Origin: an uncultured Saprospiraceae bacterium
Lineage (GTDB): Bacteria; Bacteroidota; Bacteroidia; Chitinophagales; Saprospiraceae
Assembly (NCBI GenBank): GCA_937928045.1
Contig: CALFWO010000005.1
Location: 226,726 to 290,725, forward strand
Reading direction: 5' to 3'
Length of the DNA stretch: 64,000 nt
Of this stretch, positions 36,238-44,528 are shown piece by piece. A program made the translations under genes and the position numbers. The first letter of the stretch is position 1. Every line of letters starts with the position of its first letter. The notes below the pieces were generated by a model. That model was not told the origin of the DNA, did not search any database, and was given only the letters and a program-made list of their open reading frames with translations.

Positions 36238-36834
36238 ATGATCGAAAAATCTTTAGAAATTTCTCAGTTTCATCATTTTGTAATTTACAAACCATATGGC
36301 TATCTCAGTCAGTTTATTTCCAATACAAATGAGCAACGGAAGAAAAAATTCTTAGGAGAATTGTATGATTTTCCAAAAGGAACAATGTCCATTGGTCGCT
36401 TGGATGAACATTCCGAAGGACTCTTATTGCTAACAACAAATGGCAAGGTTAGCCGACTGATTAACGGTAGAAAAGTCGAGAAAGAATACTACGCTCAAGT
36501 TGATGGTCTGATTGATGAGGAAGCTTTAGAAAAACTCAGAAAGGGGGTTTCTATAAACGTCAAAGGAGCTGCATATCTTACAAACTCTTGTAAAGTTGAA
36601 ATGGTGAAAGATTTGCCGGACTTACCGGAAGGTAGAAAAATTAGAGATGAACGACATGGTCCAACTTCTTGGATTTCAATTACTATAAAAGAAGGCAAGT
36701 ATCGTCAAGTTAGAAAGATGACTGCCGTAGTCGGGTTTCCAACTTTACGTTTAGTAAGATTCCGTGTAGGGACCCATAATATTTTGGGAATGGTTAAAGG
36801 GCAAGTGATTAAAGTAGATCAATTTTTTGAGTAG
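36238..36834 (+). CDS. pseudouridine synthase, RsuA/RluE-like
   Basis: 198 residues. YKPYGYLSQF at residues 17-26 and GRLDEHSEGLLLLT, containing catalytic Asp56, define the RsuA/RluB/RluE branch. KVEKEYYAQVDG and ITIKEGKYRQVRKMTAVVGFPTLRLVRFRVG complete the fold. There is no N-terminal S4 domain, which matches the compact RluE-type (23S rRNA U2457 in E. coli), but the target base cannot be assigned. It starts only 2 nt after the giant repeat protein gene and is probably on the same message. Confidence 0.92.
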   Translation: MIEKSLEISQFHHFVIYKPYGYLSQFISNTNEQRKKKFLGELYDFPKGTMSIGRLDEHSEGLLLLTTNGKVSRLINGRKVEKEYYAQVDGLIDEEALEKLRKGVSINVKGAAYLTNSCKVEMVKDLPDLPEGRKIRDERHGPTSWISITIKEGKYRQVRKMTAVVGFPTLRLVRFRVGTHNILGMVKGQVIKVDQFFE

Positions 36835-36993
36835 GTGTTGAATAATATCACATCGGCCATAATACTCATGTATGCTATCTTTCTATTTTGAAATGAGCAA
36901 AAACTATGGATGTTAAAATATTGACTGAACCTTAATCAATTCCATTCAATTTCCATAATCTCCCTATCTTCCCAAAAAGAAGAAAATAAAACC

Positions 36994-39900
36994 ATGAAGA
37001 ATCCATTGATCTTATTGGCACTTTGCCTAGTGCTATCCATTTTTTCTCAACCAATACATGCTCAAAAAAAGAAAAAGAATGCCACAGCAGTGGAAAAGAC
37101 GGACAAGCTTAAAGCGATAAAGCTGGGAGGTCTTAAGTTTCGCTCGCTAGGACCAGCGTTAACGTCAGGAAGAATTGCTGACATCGCTGTTCATCCAAAA
37201 AATCCATTTATTTATTATGTGGCCACTGCAGCTGGAGGTGTCTGGAAAACAGAAAATAACGGGACTACTTTCAATCCAATTTTTGATAGCCAAGGTTCAT
37301 ACTCCATTGGATGTATTACCATCGATCCGAACAATCATAATCGAATTTGGGTAGGAACTGGAGAAAACAACAATCAAAGATCTGTTGCTTATGGGGATGG
37401 CGTTTATAAATCTGATGATGCCGGTAAGAGTTGGAAAAAAATGGGATTGGAAAATTCAGAGCACATCGGGAAGATCATCGTTCATCCTGAAGACTCTGAT
37501 AAAATTTATATCGCCGCAATAGGGCCACTTTGGAGTTCTGGCGGTGATAGAGGAGTTTATCATTCTAATGATGGAGGAAAGTCTTGGGAGCAAATTTTGA
37601 ACATTGATCAATATACCGGGGTAAATGATATCGTCATGGATCCTCGCGATCCCTCAATAATTTATGCCGCGGCTTTTCAAAGAGCAAGACATGTGTATAC
37701 TTACTTGGGTGGTGGTCCAGGTTCTGGGATGCATCGAACTACAGATGGTGGCAAGACTTGGGAAAAAATAAACAAGGGTTTACCCAAAGTTGATATTGGA
37801 AGAATCGGACTTTCCATCTCGCCAGCCAACCCAGATATTCTTTATGCAATTGTCGAATCGGCTGAAGGAAAAGGAGGAACATTTTGGACAAAAAATATGG
37901 GAGCCAATTGGGAAAAAAGAGGGAAAACTACAACAAGTGGAAATTACTACCAAGAAATCATTGCTGATCCAAAAGATCCAATGACCTTATACAGTATGGA
38001 TACTTGGATGAAAGTGAGTAACGATGGAGGAAAGACTTTTAAAGTCGTCGGAGAGGATACAAAGCATGTTGACAATCACAGTATGTGGATTGATCCATCC
38101 AATACTGCTCATTGGTTAGTCGGTTGCGATGGTGGAATTTATGAAACTTTTGAATCCGGTAAAACTTGGGTCTTCAAAGCAAATCTTCCAGTGACTCAAT
38201 TCTATAAAGTCGCCGTAGATAACGCTGAACCTTTTTACAACATTTATGGCGGTACTCAAGATAATTTTAGTATCGGTGGCCCATCTCGAGTGAACACTGG
38301 CCATGGAATTACAAACGCTGATTGGTTTATTACACATGGTGGTGATGGTTTTGAATCTCAAGTAGATCCGAAGAATCCCAACATCATTTATGCCCAATCT
38401 CAATATGGATTCTTGGTTCGATATGATAAACTCAGTGGAGAAGAAGTTGGGATTCAACCTAAAGAACGGAAAGATGAAAATGCTTATCGTTGGAATTGGG
38501 ATGCGCCTTTGCAAGTATCTGCACACAGAGATGGACGCTTGTATTTTTCTGCCAATAAAGTTTTTAGATCAGATGATTATGGAAACAGCTGGTCAGTTAT
38601 CAGCGATGATCTTTCGCAACAAATCAATCGGAACGAATTAAAAATAATGGATCGTGTTTGGGGAATAGACGCGGTGATGAAAAACCAAAGTACTTCGCCT
38701 TATGGAACGATTGTAGCTTTTTCCGAATCGCCGCTCAATGAACGTTTATTAGTAGCTGGTACTGATGATGGTTTGATCCAAATTACTGAAGATGGTGGAA
38801 AGACTTGGAGAAAAATAATGGGAATCACTGGAGTACCTAAGAACTCTTATGTCAATAATGTTTACGCCAGTCAGCACAATGAGCAAGTGATTTATGCAGC
38901 ATTTAATCATCATAAATACGGTGACTTTAAGCCGTACATTTTTAAAAGCTCAGACAAAGGTTTGACTTGGAATAAAATTTCAAATAATCTTCCGGAAAGA
39001 GGTTCGGTTTACGCAATTGAAGAAGATCATGTAGATGCGAATTTGATTTTTTGCGGAACAGAGTTCGGAGCTTTCTTTTCACCCGATGGCGGAAGTAATT
39101 GGAAACAACTCAAATCAGGATTGCCAACAATTGCCGTTCGAGATATTGCCATTCAGCGAAGAGAAAATGACCTGGTGCTTGGAACATTCGGTCGTGGATT
39201 TTACGTCTTAGATGATTATAGTGCTTTGCGCTCCGTGAATAAAATTAAAGTGGAAAAATCAGATCAGTTGTTTGCCGTGCGAGATGCTTTGCAATTTGAA
39301 TATTCTATGCCTTTAGGGTTGCCAGGAAAGTCTTTTCAGGGAGATGATTTCTACAGTGCGGATAATCTTGGAGCTGAAGCTTTGATTACATACTACTTAG
39401 CGGAAGATAAAAAGTCAGCCAAGGAGAGGAGGAAAGAAGCGGGAAAGAAAATCAAAAAAAATCAAGAAGATAGTCCATATCCGACCTATGAAGAATTGCT
39501 TCAAGAAGCAGAAGCGCAAGATCCAAAAGTAATATTGATGATTAAGGATGAAACCGGGAGGGTAGTGAAAAAAATGGAGAAAAAATCTAAAGCAGGATTA
39601 CATCGAGTGAAGTGGAATCTTAGATATACTCCTCAGAATGCAATTAATTTTTCCAAGCCATCATTTTACAATCCTTTTGCAGGAAAAAAGGAAGGAACAT
39701 TAGTAGCTCCTGGGACTTATACGCTAAGCATGCACCACTTGGATGCTGGAGTCATGACCGAAGCAGCAGCGTCAGTTAATTTTGAAGTGAAGACTTTGAA
39801 TAATACTGTAATGCCAGCAAATGATCGCGATGCTAAAGTTAAATTCCAAAGAATGGTTTCTAAGCTTTCTAATGAAATAGAAATGGCGCAGAGGATCTTA

Positions 39901-40287
39901 AGTGAAGTTTCAAATAAGATGAAGCATATTAAAAAGGCGGTACAAGTTGCAGAGTCAGCAGATCAAGAAGTAATGAACGAGGTAACATCCATTAATGCAG
40001 AGATTCGATCCATTCGCCGGAAATTAAACGGAGATCGAATCAAATCCAAATTAGATATAGAATCACCTCCAACTCCTACTGCTCGAATTGGTATACTCAA
40101 CTATGAACAAAAATATAGTACTTCTAGTCCAACGAAAACGCATCGAGATAGTTATACTATTGCAAAAGAAGAATTTGCACCAATAAAAAAATCTATTGAC
40201 GATTTAATTAATAATAAGATGATTCCTCTTGAACAAAGGTTAGATGAACTCAATGTGCCTTTTACACCAGGTCGTGGGATGAATTAG
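36994..40287 (+). CDS. sortilin/VPS10-like BNR beta-propeller protein, secreted
   Basis: 1097 residues with a signal peptide (1-24, ending PIHAQ) followed by a Lys-rich linker. About 700 residues carry repeated BNR/Asp-box motifs (SDDAGKSWKKM, SNDGGKSWEQI, TTDGGKTWEK, SSDKGLTWNKIS, SPDGGSNWKQL), forming a ten-bladed-like propeller of the VPS10/sortilin type. Around residue 820 is an immunoglobulin-like segment (GTYTLSMHHLDAG), and the last 130 residues are a long helical, coiled-coil-like region. There is no T9SS domain. Such proteins are abundant in Bacteroidota, with an inferred binding or peptidase-associated role. The exact function is unknown. Confidence 0.85.
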   Translation: MKNPLILLALCLVLSIFSQPIHAQKKKKNATAVEKTDKLKAIKLGGLKFRSLGPALTSGRIADIAVHPKNPFIYYVATAAGGVWKTENNGTTFNPIFDSQGSYSIGCITIDPNNHNRIWVGTGENNNQRSVAYGDGVYKSDDAGKSWKKMGLENSEHIGKIIVHPEDSDKIYIAAIGPLWSSGGDRGVYHSNDGGKSWEQILNIDQYTGVNDIVMDPRDPSIIYAAAFQRARHVYTYLGGGPGSGMHRTTDGGKTWEKINKGLPKVDIGRIGLSISPANPDILYAIVESAEGKGGTFWTKNMGANWEKRGKTTTSGNYYQEIIADPKDPMTLYSMDTWMKVSNDGGKTFKVVGEDTKHVDNHSMWIDPSNTAHWLVGCDGGIYETFESGKTWVFKANLPVTQFYKVAVDNAEPFYNIYGGTQDNFSIGGPSRVNTGHGITNADWFITHGGDGFESQVDPKNPNIIYAQSQYGFLVRYDKLSGEEVGIQPKERKDENAYRWNWDAPLQVSAHRDGRLYFSANKVFRSDDYGNSWSVISDDLSQQINRNELKIMDRVWGIDAVMKNQSTSPYGTIVAFSESPLNERLLVAGTDDGLIQITEDGGKTWRKIMGITGVPKNSYVNNVYASQHNEQVIYAAFNHHKYGDFKPYIFKSSDKGLTWNKISNNLPERGSVYAIEEDHVDANLIFCGTEFGAFFSPDGGSNWKQLKSGLPTIAVRDIAIQRRENDLVLGTFGRGFYVLDDYSALRSVNKIKVEKSDQLFAVRDALQFEYSMPLGLPGKSFQGDDFYSADNLGAEALITYYLAEDKKSAKERRKEAGKKIKKNQEDSPYPTYEELLQEAEAQDPKVILMIKDETGRVVKKMEKKSKAGLHRVKWNLRYTPQNAINFSKPSFYNPFAGKKEGTLVAPGTYTLSMHHLDAGVMTEAAASVNFEVKTLNNTVMPANDRDAKVKFQRMVSKLSNEIEMAQRILSEVSNKMKHIKKAVQVAESADQEVMNEVTSINAEIRSIRRKLNGDRIKSKLDIESPPTPTARIGILNYEQKYSTSSPTKTHRDSYTIAKEEFAPIKKSIDDLINNKMIPLEQRLDELNVPFTPGRGMN

Positions 40288-40484
40288 AATGCAAGCAAAT
40301 TTATTTTTTTATAAAACAGACAATAGTTTTGGTTAACTCTTAGTTTAAAACGTGATTAATAATTTAAGCAAATCGATAGATTTCTAACAGTTTACAGAAG
40401 GCCGTAGTGCACTGCAAATTTGAGTTTTGCCTTTTCTTTTGACTTGGTAGATCTATTTAAATCAATATTTCTACCTTGAGCTTG

Positions 40485-41006
40485 ATGACTTCTTTTGAAG
40501 ATATTTATAATCAACACAAATCTTTGGTATACAACTTAGCACTGCATTATTTGCAAAATGTTCAAGATGCGCAAGAGGTGACTCAAGATGTTTTTTTATC
40601 CGTCTTTGAAAAGCTGCCAGCTTTCAGGAATGAAGCGAGTACAAAGACATGGATATATAGGATTGTCATCAACAAATCTTTGGATTTTATAAAAGCAAAA
40701 CAGCGTAAAAAGCGATGGTCTCTTTTTAAAAGAAAACCAATGGATGATGCTTTTGGAGCAAGTCAACTTTCTGAATTTAATCATCCCGGGGTTCAATTAG
40801 AACAAAAGGAAGCGTTAAAAGGTATTTTTTGTGCGATTAATAAATTGCCTGATAATCAAAAGAATGCAATAGTTCTGTTAAAGATTCAACAACTTTCTCA
40901 AAAAGAAACTGCCGAAATATTAGGATTGTCCTTAAAGGCATTGGAGTCATTATTCCATAGAGCCAAAAAGAATCTAGAAATAAAATTGGATCAAGCGAAG
41001 GATTGA
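40485..41006 (+). CDS. ECF-type RNA polymerase sigma factor
   Basis: 173 residues. Sigma region 2 runs from FEDIYNQHKSLVYNLALHYL through ASTKTWIYRIVINKSLDFIKA. Region 4 is LPDNQKNAIVLLKIQQLSQKETAEILGLSLKALESLFHRAKKNL. There is no region 3. The frame can be opened three codons earlier at TTG 40476, but the ATG at 40485 is preferred. It is followed 27 nt later by a small membrane protein gene and then by a Spy-like gene that overlaps it, an arrangement like the metal- or stress-responsive CnrH-CnrY-CnrX systems. The signal is unknown. Confidence 0.92.
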   Translation: MTSFEDIYNQHKSLVYNLALHYLQNVQDAQEVTQDVFLSVFEKLPAFRNEASTKTWIYRIVINKSLDFIKAKQRKKRWSLFKRKPMDDAFGASQLSEFNHPGVQLEQKEALKGIFCAINKLPDNQKNAIVLLKIQQLSQKETAEILGLSLKALESLFHRAKKNLEIKLDQAKD

Positions 41007-41033
41007 ATTCAATTCGTCGTCTAATTTATTGAT

Positions 41034-41297
41034 ATGGGTAAAAAGTTAAATGAAGCATTTGTAAGTCTAGTGGGAATTCAAGAGGTTGAGGTTCCTCAAG
41101 AAATGTTAGGGCAAATTCGGAGTCGAATTGTTGCAGGAAAACATATTTCTGCGTATTGGGTGCGCACGGTTGCCGCAGGTATCATGCTTTTGATTGTTGC
41201 CGAGTTTTATTTGATGAATCTTCACATTTCTAATAGCCACTCTAACGAGATTGAAGTACTTTTACCAAATATGGATAGCGATATTTATTATGAGTAA
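41034..41297 (+). CDS. small single-pass membrane protein, possible anti-sigma factor
   Basis: 87 residues. A cytosolic N-terminal part of about 38 residues (FVSLVGIQEVEVPQEMLGQI) precedes one membrane helix (about 42-63) and a short extracytoplasmic tail ending in acidic residues. The size, single helix and position between a sigma factor and a Spy-like sensor suggest a CnrY-like anti-sigma anchor. The sequence itself shows no recognised anti-sigma motif. The last 8 bp overlap the start of the Spy-like gene. Confidence 0.6.
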   Translation: MGKKLNEAFVSLVGIQEVEVPQEMLGQIRSRIVAGKHISAYWVRTVAAGIMLLIVAEFYLMNLHISNSHSNEIEVLLPNMDSDIYYE

Positions 41298-41748
41298 AAA
41301 TAAATTTTTCATTATTACTACTATCGGATTGTTGATTTCTAATCTTATTATGATTGGCTTTTTTTTAATTCATAATCCGCATAAAAGACCAATTCAAAAT
41401 CCCAAGCAGGTAATTATTTCAAAGTTGAACTTTGACGATCAACAAATAAAAGAATACGAACAAATAATCGAAAAGCATAGAACCTTAACTGATCAAATTG
41501 ATGGGCAAATCAGAGAATTGAAAACTGAAATTTATGGCTTGGTAGGTAATGATGAAAATAGCATGAGAACTGACAGTTTAAGACAAGTTCTTCAAGTACA
41601 AATAGGGAGAAAAGAACGCGTTCATTTTGACCACCTAACAGACATTATGAAAATCTGCACGAAGAAACAATTGCCAGCTTTTTTTAATTTAATGTCAGAG
41701 GTGCAAGAGATTTTTTTAGGGAGAAAAGGAAAACCCAAAAAACATTAA
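41290..41748 (+). CDS. Spy/CpxP-like periplasmic heavy-metal-sensor family protein
   Basis: The frame opens at a TTG at 41251, but the ATG at 41290 (MSKNKFFIITTIG) overlaps the upstream stop as ATGAGTAA and begins a membrane segment, so it is preferred (152 residues). After the anchor (about 6-27) the protein is almost entirely helical and charged: LNFDDQQIKEYEQIIEKHR, then IGRKERVHFDHLTDIMKIC and a Phe-rich tail. This resembles the Spy/CpxP and CnrX-like heavy-metal-resistance fold. In CnrX the fold binds metal in the periplasm and releases the sigma factor. A single Cys is present. The metal or stress sensed is unknown. Confidence 0.78.
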   Translation: MSKNKFFIITTIGLLISNLIMIGFFLIHNPHKRPIQNPKQVIISKLNFDDQQIKEYEQIIEKHRTLTDQIDGQIRELKTEIYGLVGNDENSMRTDSLRQVLQVQIGRKERVHFDHLTDIMKICTKKQLPAFFNLMSEVQEIFLGRKGKPKKH

Positions 41749-41786
41749 ATTTTGTATGTACTTGAAAAACGAAGTTTAGTTTACAA

Positions 41787-42326
41787 TTACTTTCTTGTTT
41801 TCATTCGATTGAGTTCAAATTCTTCAAGAAAAATTAGATTTTCAAACGTTTTGTATTTCGTAGACCAAGATTGTGATACTTCTTGCCAAGCTTTAGTGCT
41901 GAAGAATTTCTTGTGATAAATCATCTTATGAAGATCAAAGATCAATTGTGTGGTTCCACCAGTTTGCAAATTGGTATCATTGTAATTTACTTGAATAAAC
42001 TTGTTTGAATCAACAAGGCCGGGATCGTCTATGCTATGGTTTTGGTTGGGTAAGACAAGGTTGTAAACTAATTTCATCTTTTTTAAATTCCAAACTTCAA
42101 CACCGCATTCTTGTCCGTCATCTGCATAGGTTAAAAGACAGAAATTACTATTTGGAGGTTTGACGATGTCTCTTATCCATTTTTCTTCAGAACTACCTTT
42201 ACTTTTTAACTTAATATGCGCAAAGTCTTGACTTATTATTTCTGTTGTTGCAAAATTGGCAGACTTACAACTTAATCCAATTATCAATATTGTAATTAAA
42301 TAATATTTCATAAGCTTGAGTCTCAT
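41787..42326 (-). CDS. predicted lipoprotein of unknown function
   Basis: 179 residues starting at 42326. Another ATG at 42311 would give a shorter signal peptide. The signal ends in IGLSCKSAN, so the acylated Cys is at residue 20. The mature part is beta-rich with no domain I recognise (LTYADDGQECGVEVWNLKKMKL, LVYNLVLPNQNHS). The gene lies 6 nt after the preceding membrane protein gene (minus strand) and is probably in its operon. It converges with the Spy-like gene. Confidence 0.62.
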   Translation of the reverse strand: MRLKLMKYYLITILIIGLSCKSANFATTEIISQDFAHIKLKSKGSSEEKWIRDIVKPPNSNFCLLTYADDGQECGVEVWNLKKMKLVYNLVLPNQNHSIDDPGLVDSNKFIQVNYNDTNLQTGGTTQLIFDLHKMIYHKKFFSTKAWQEVSQSWSTKYKTFENLIFLEEFELNRMKTRK

Positions 42327-42332
42327 AAATTC

Positions 42333-42920
42333 TTAATTCAAAGATTGACTCAAATAAACCAATCCAAAAATCCACCCCACGAATAGTAGCGTGTACCCCG
42401 AGGAGTAAATCAAGGAAAGATTCATATTTCCTTTAGTAAGAATGCTCTTTACAGCGACAAGTTTCAATGCTCTGAAAAATAGCCAATAAAGAATTCCTAT
42501 TATTATCATGATAAGGAACCAAAGCAAGGTTCCGAAAAAAACCAATAGATACACAGCCACCACTGAAATGAACAACCATAGAAATATGGAAACAATAATT
42601 CCACCTAGGCCATCTCCGCCGTCAATGTCCGGCACTCCTGAGATTTCGGGACTTTCTATTTCTGGGGCAAACTCTCCCAGAATATTGGAACTTTCTAACT
42701 GTTTGAAGTTGTCTTTAACATCCAATCCTTTGTAGAGAATATAATTCATGAATGAAAAGAGTGCGAAGGCGATAATTCCTAAAGAAATATACCAATTGCT
42801 GTACAAAGCGCGATCAGATTTGATTCCGGTAAGGTAAACCACCAATACCGTGACGCCAATTACAATTAGGGAAACTATGAAAAATGATTTGCCATTAATG
42901 TATTCCGATCGTTTAATCAT
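42333..42920 (-). CDS. multi-pass membrane protein of unknown function
   Basis: 195 residues with about five hydrophobic helices (about 12-31, 43-63, 108-130, 131-152 and 172-192). An acidic Gly-rich linker (SGVPDIDGGDGLGGI) separates the first two helices from the rest. No conserved catalytic or transporter motif is visible. It precedes the lipoprotein gene by 6 nt, so the pair probably forms an operon. The function is unknown. Confidence 0.62.
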   Translation of the reverse strand: MIKRSEYINGKSFFIVSLIVIGVTVLVVYLTGIKSDRALYSNWYISLGIIAFALFSFMNYILYKGLDVKDNFKQLESSNILGEFAPEIESPEISGVPDIDGGDGLGGIIVSIFLWLFISVVAVYLLVFFGTLLWFLIMIIIGILYWLFFRALKLVAVKSILTKGNMNLSLIYSSGYTLLFVGWIFGLVYLSQSLN

Positions 42921-42962
42921 AGCTTTGGTATTTTCATTTGCATAGGTTTTTTACTGGTCTGA

Positions 42963-44354
42963 TCACAATCCAATCTTTTTCAAAAACCACTCCTTCTCCA
43001 TAAAAACTTCAGCCGATTTAATATCAGCTGCCAATTGTTCTTTATCTGATTTGGAAAGTACTCCGAGTTGCAATAGCCTTCTTGTAAATGTAATTAAATG
43101 CTGGTAATTTGCTTTTCTATAGCCCAGGTCTTTATGCCGCTGAATGTATACACGAAGAGAATCAATTAAGCTGTCCAGAGCATCCCAAGATTTATTTTCG
43201 TAATAGATTTTTAATTGAATAGTTCTAGCACCTAAATAAATAAACGGAATGTTGGTTGATATTTTTGACAGGGCACTTAAGCTTTCATCAAATTTAGTTT
43301 GTGCAAAAAGTATTTTTCCCATGCAAAAAGCATGAACGGAAGTGCGCAAACTTTGCTTTAACCTCCATTGGTATTCATCAATAAAGTTTTTGCCCCATTC
43401 AAATTCATTAGCCTGAATGGCGAGTGAAACAATATTGTTGTAAGTGCTTTCCGGGAATACACCATCTTCTAAAAGAAGGCCATCTTCAAGACTCAGTCGG
43501 TAAAGTTCAAATGCTTCATTGAAATAAGGTTTAGCTCCGGTGTTGATTTTACGGATACAATAATTAATTGCAATGAGATAAATGTCTCGAAGATCTGCCG
43601 GAGAAAAAATGTCCTTATATTGATTAATGTTCTGGCGTAACGCCTGGAAGTCTTTTTCACTGCCATTTGGAGCAATAGCTTTGTAGCAAAAATAGTATAC
43701 TGCTATAGCCGGGACTTTCAAGAGGTTTTTTCTAATGTCAATTTCTCCAAGGACTAAATCCAGCATGGCGATATCGTATTCTTCTGCATTGATAATTGCC
43801 CGTGATATTTTTCTGCAACCAAGCTTCAGTTTTGAGATAATAAAAAAATTATCCAACGTGTCACTTACCGCTTGAAGGTTGGTCATGTTTGTTCGATTCT
43901 GACTCTCCACATAGTCATAATTCGTCTCTAACATCTGATGCTTTAGCTTCCAATAGTTTTCGGAGCGATGATTTGTTTTATTCAATATGTGAGCCGCTTC
44001 ATGCATTGACTTCTTAAACTTGTCCATTTTTTGAACATCGCGATAGAAATTTGATAAGTACATTTTTCGATCAATAGCTTGGGATTGGAGCATTCGATGT
44101 GCAAAGTAATCTTCCAATACTTTTAACAATCGACTACAGAGTAAATGCCATTTTTTTTTGTCAAAAATTTCCGCAACGCCATAAACAGCACGGTAAGCTT
44201 CCTGCTCATCAAATGGTGGTTTTATAGGAGTTTGCAAGTAAAGGAATAAGGAAATCAGGTCCTTCCTTTTGTTAAAAATATCTATGTGGAGAAAAGATTC
44301 AAAGGCTTTATATTCCTTATTGGAAAGCAATTTTAGCGTCTGGAGCAGCTTCAT
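42963..44354 (-). CDS. cytosolic helical protein of unknown function
   Basis: 463 residues when started at the ATG at 44354; a TTG six codons earlier is the alternative. The N-terminus MKLLQTLKLLSNKEYKAFESFL is followed by an almost all-helical, TPR-like protein with many Lys, Tyr and Leu residues and short repeated pairs such as LQALRQNINQYKD and FDESLSALSKIS. There is no signal peptide, zinc site or catalytic motif. It is divergent from the giant FG-GAP protein at 44529. The function is unknown. Confidence 0.65.
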   Translation of the reverse strand: MKLLQTLKLLSNKEYKAFESFLHIDIFNKRKDLISLFLYLQTPIKPPFDEQEAYRAVYGVAEIFDKKKWHLLCSRLLKVLEDYFAHRMLQSQAIDRKMYLSNFYRDVQKMDKFKKSMHEAAHILNKTNHRSENYWKLKHQMLETNYDYVESQNRTNMTNLQAVSDTLDNFFIISKLKLGCRKISRAIINAEEYDIAMLDLVLGEIDIRKNLLKVPAIAVYYFCYKAIAPNGSEKDFQALRQNINQYKDIFSPADLRDIYLIAINYCIRKINTGAKPYFNEAFELYRLSLEDGLLLEDGVFPESTYNNIVSLAIQANEFEWGKNFIDEYQWRLKQSLRTSVHAFCMGKILFAQTKFDESLSALSKISTNIPFIYLGARTIQLKIYYENKSWDALDSLIDSLRVYIQRHKDLGYRKANYQHLITFTRRLLQLGVLSKSDKEQLAADIKSAEVFMEKEWFLKKIGL

Positions 44355-44528
44355 AGTCCTAAATCTACTCAAATAAATTCTTTTCTTTAAATTATACCAT
44401 GTAGAATATTTGTGTAATAGTCAGATTATCAGTACTAAAAGAAATATTCTGTTGTAGAAAAGGTCGTTTTTGTTCTTTATTTAGCGGAAAATAGACCTGA
44501 TATTAGCAATAGACATAAAAGGAAGATC

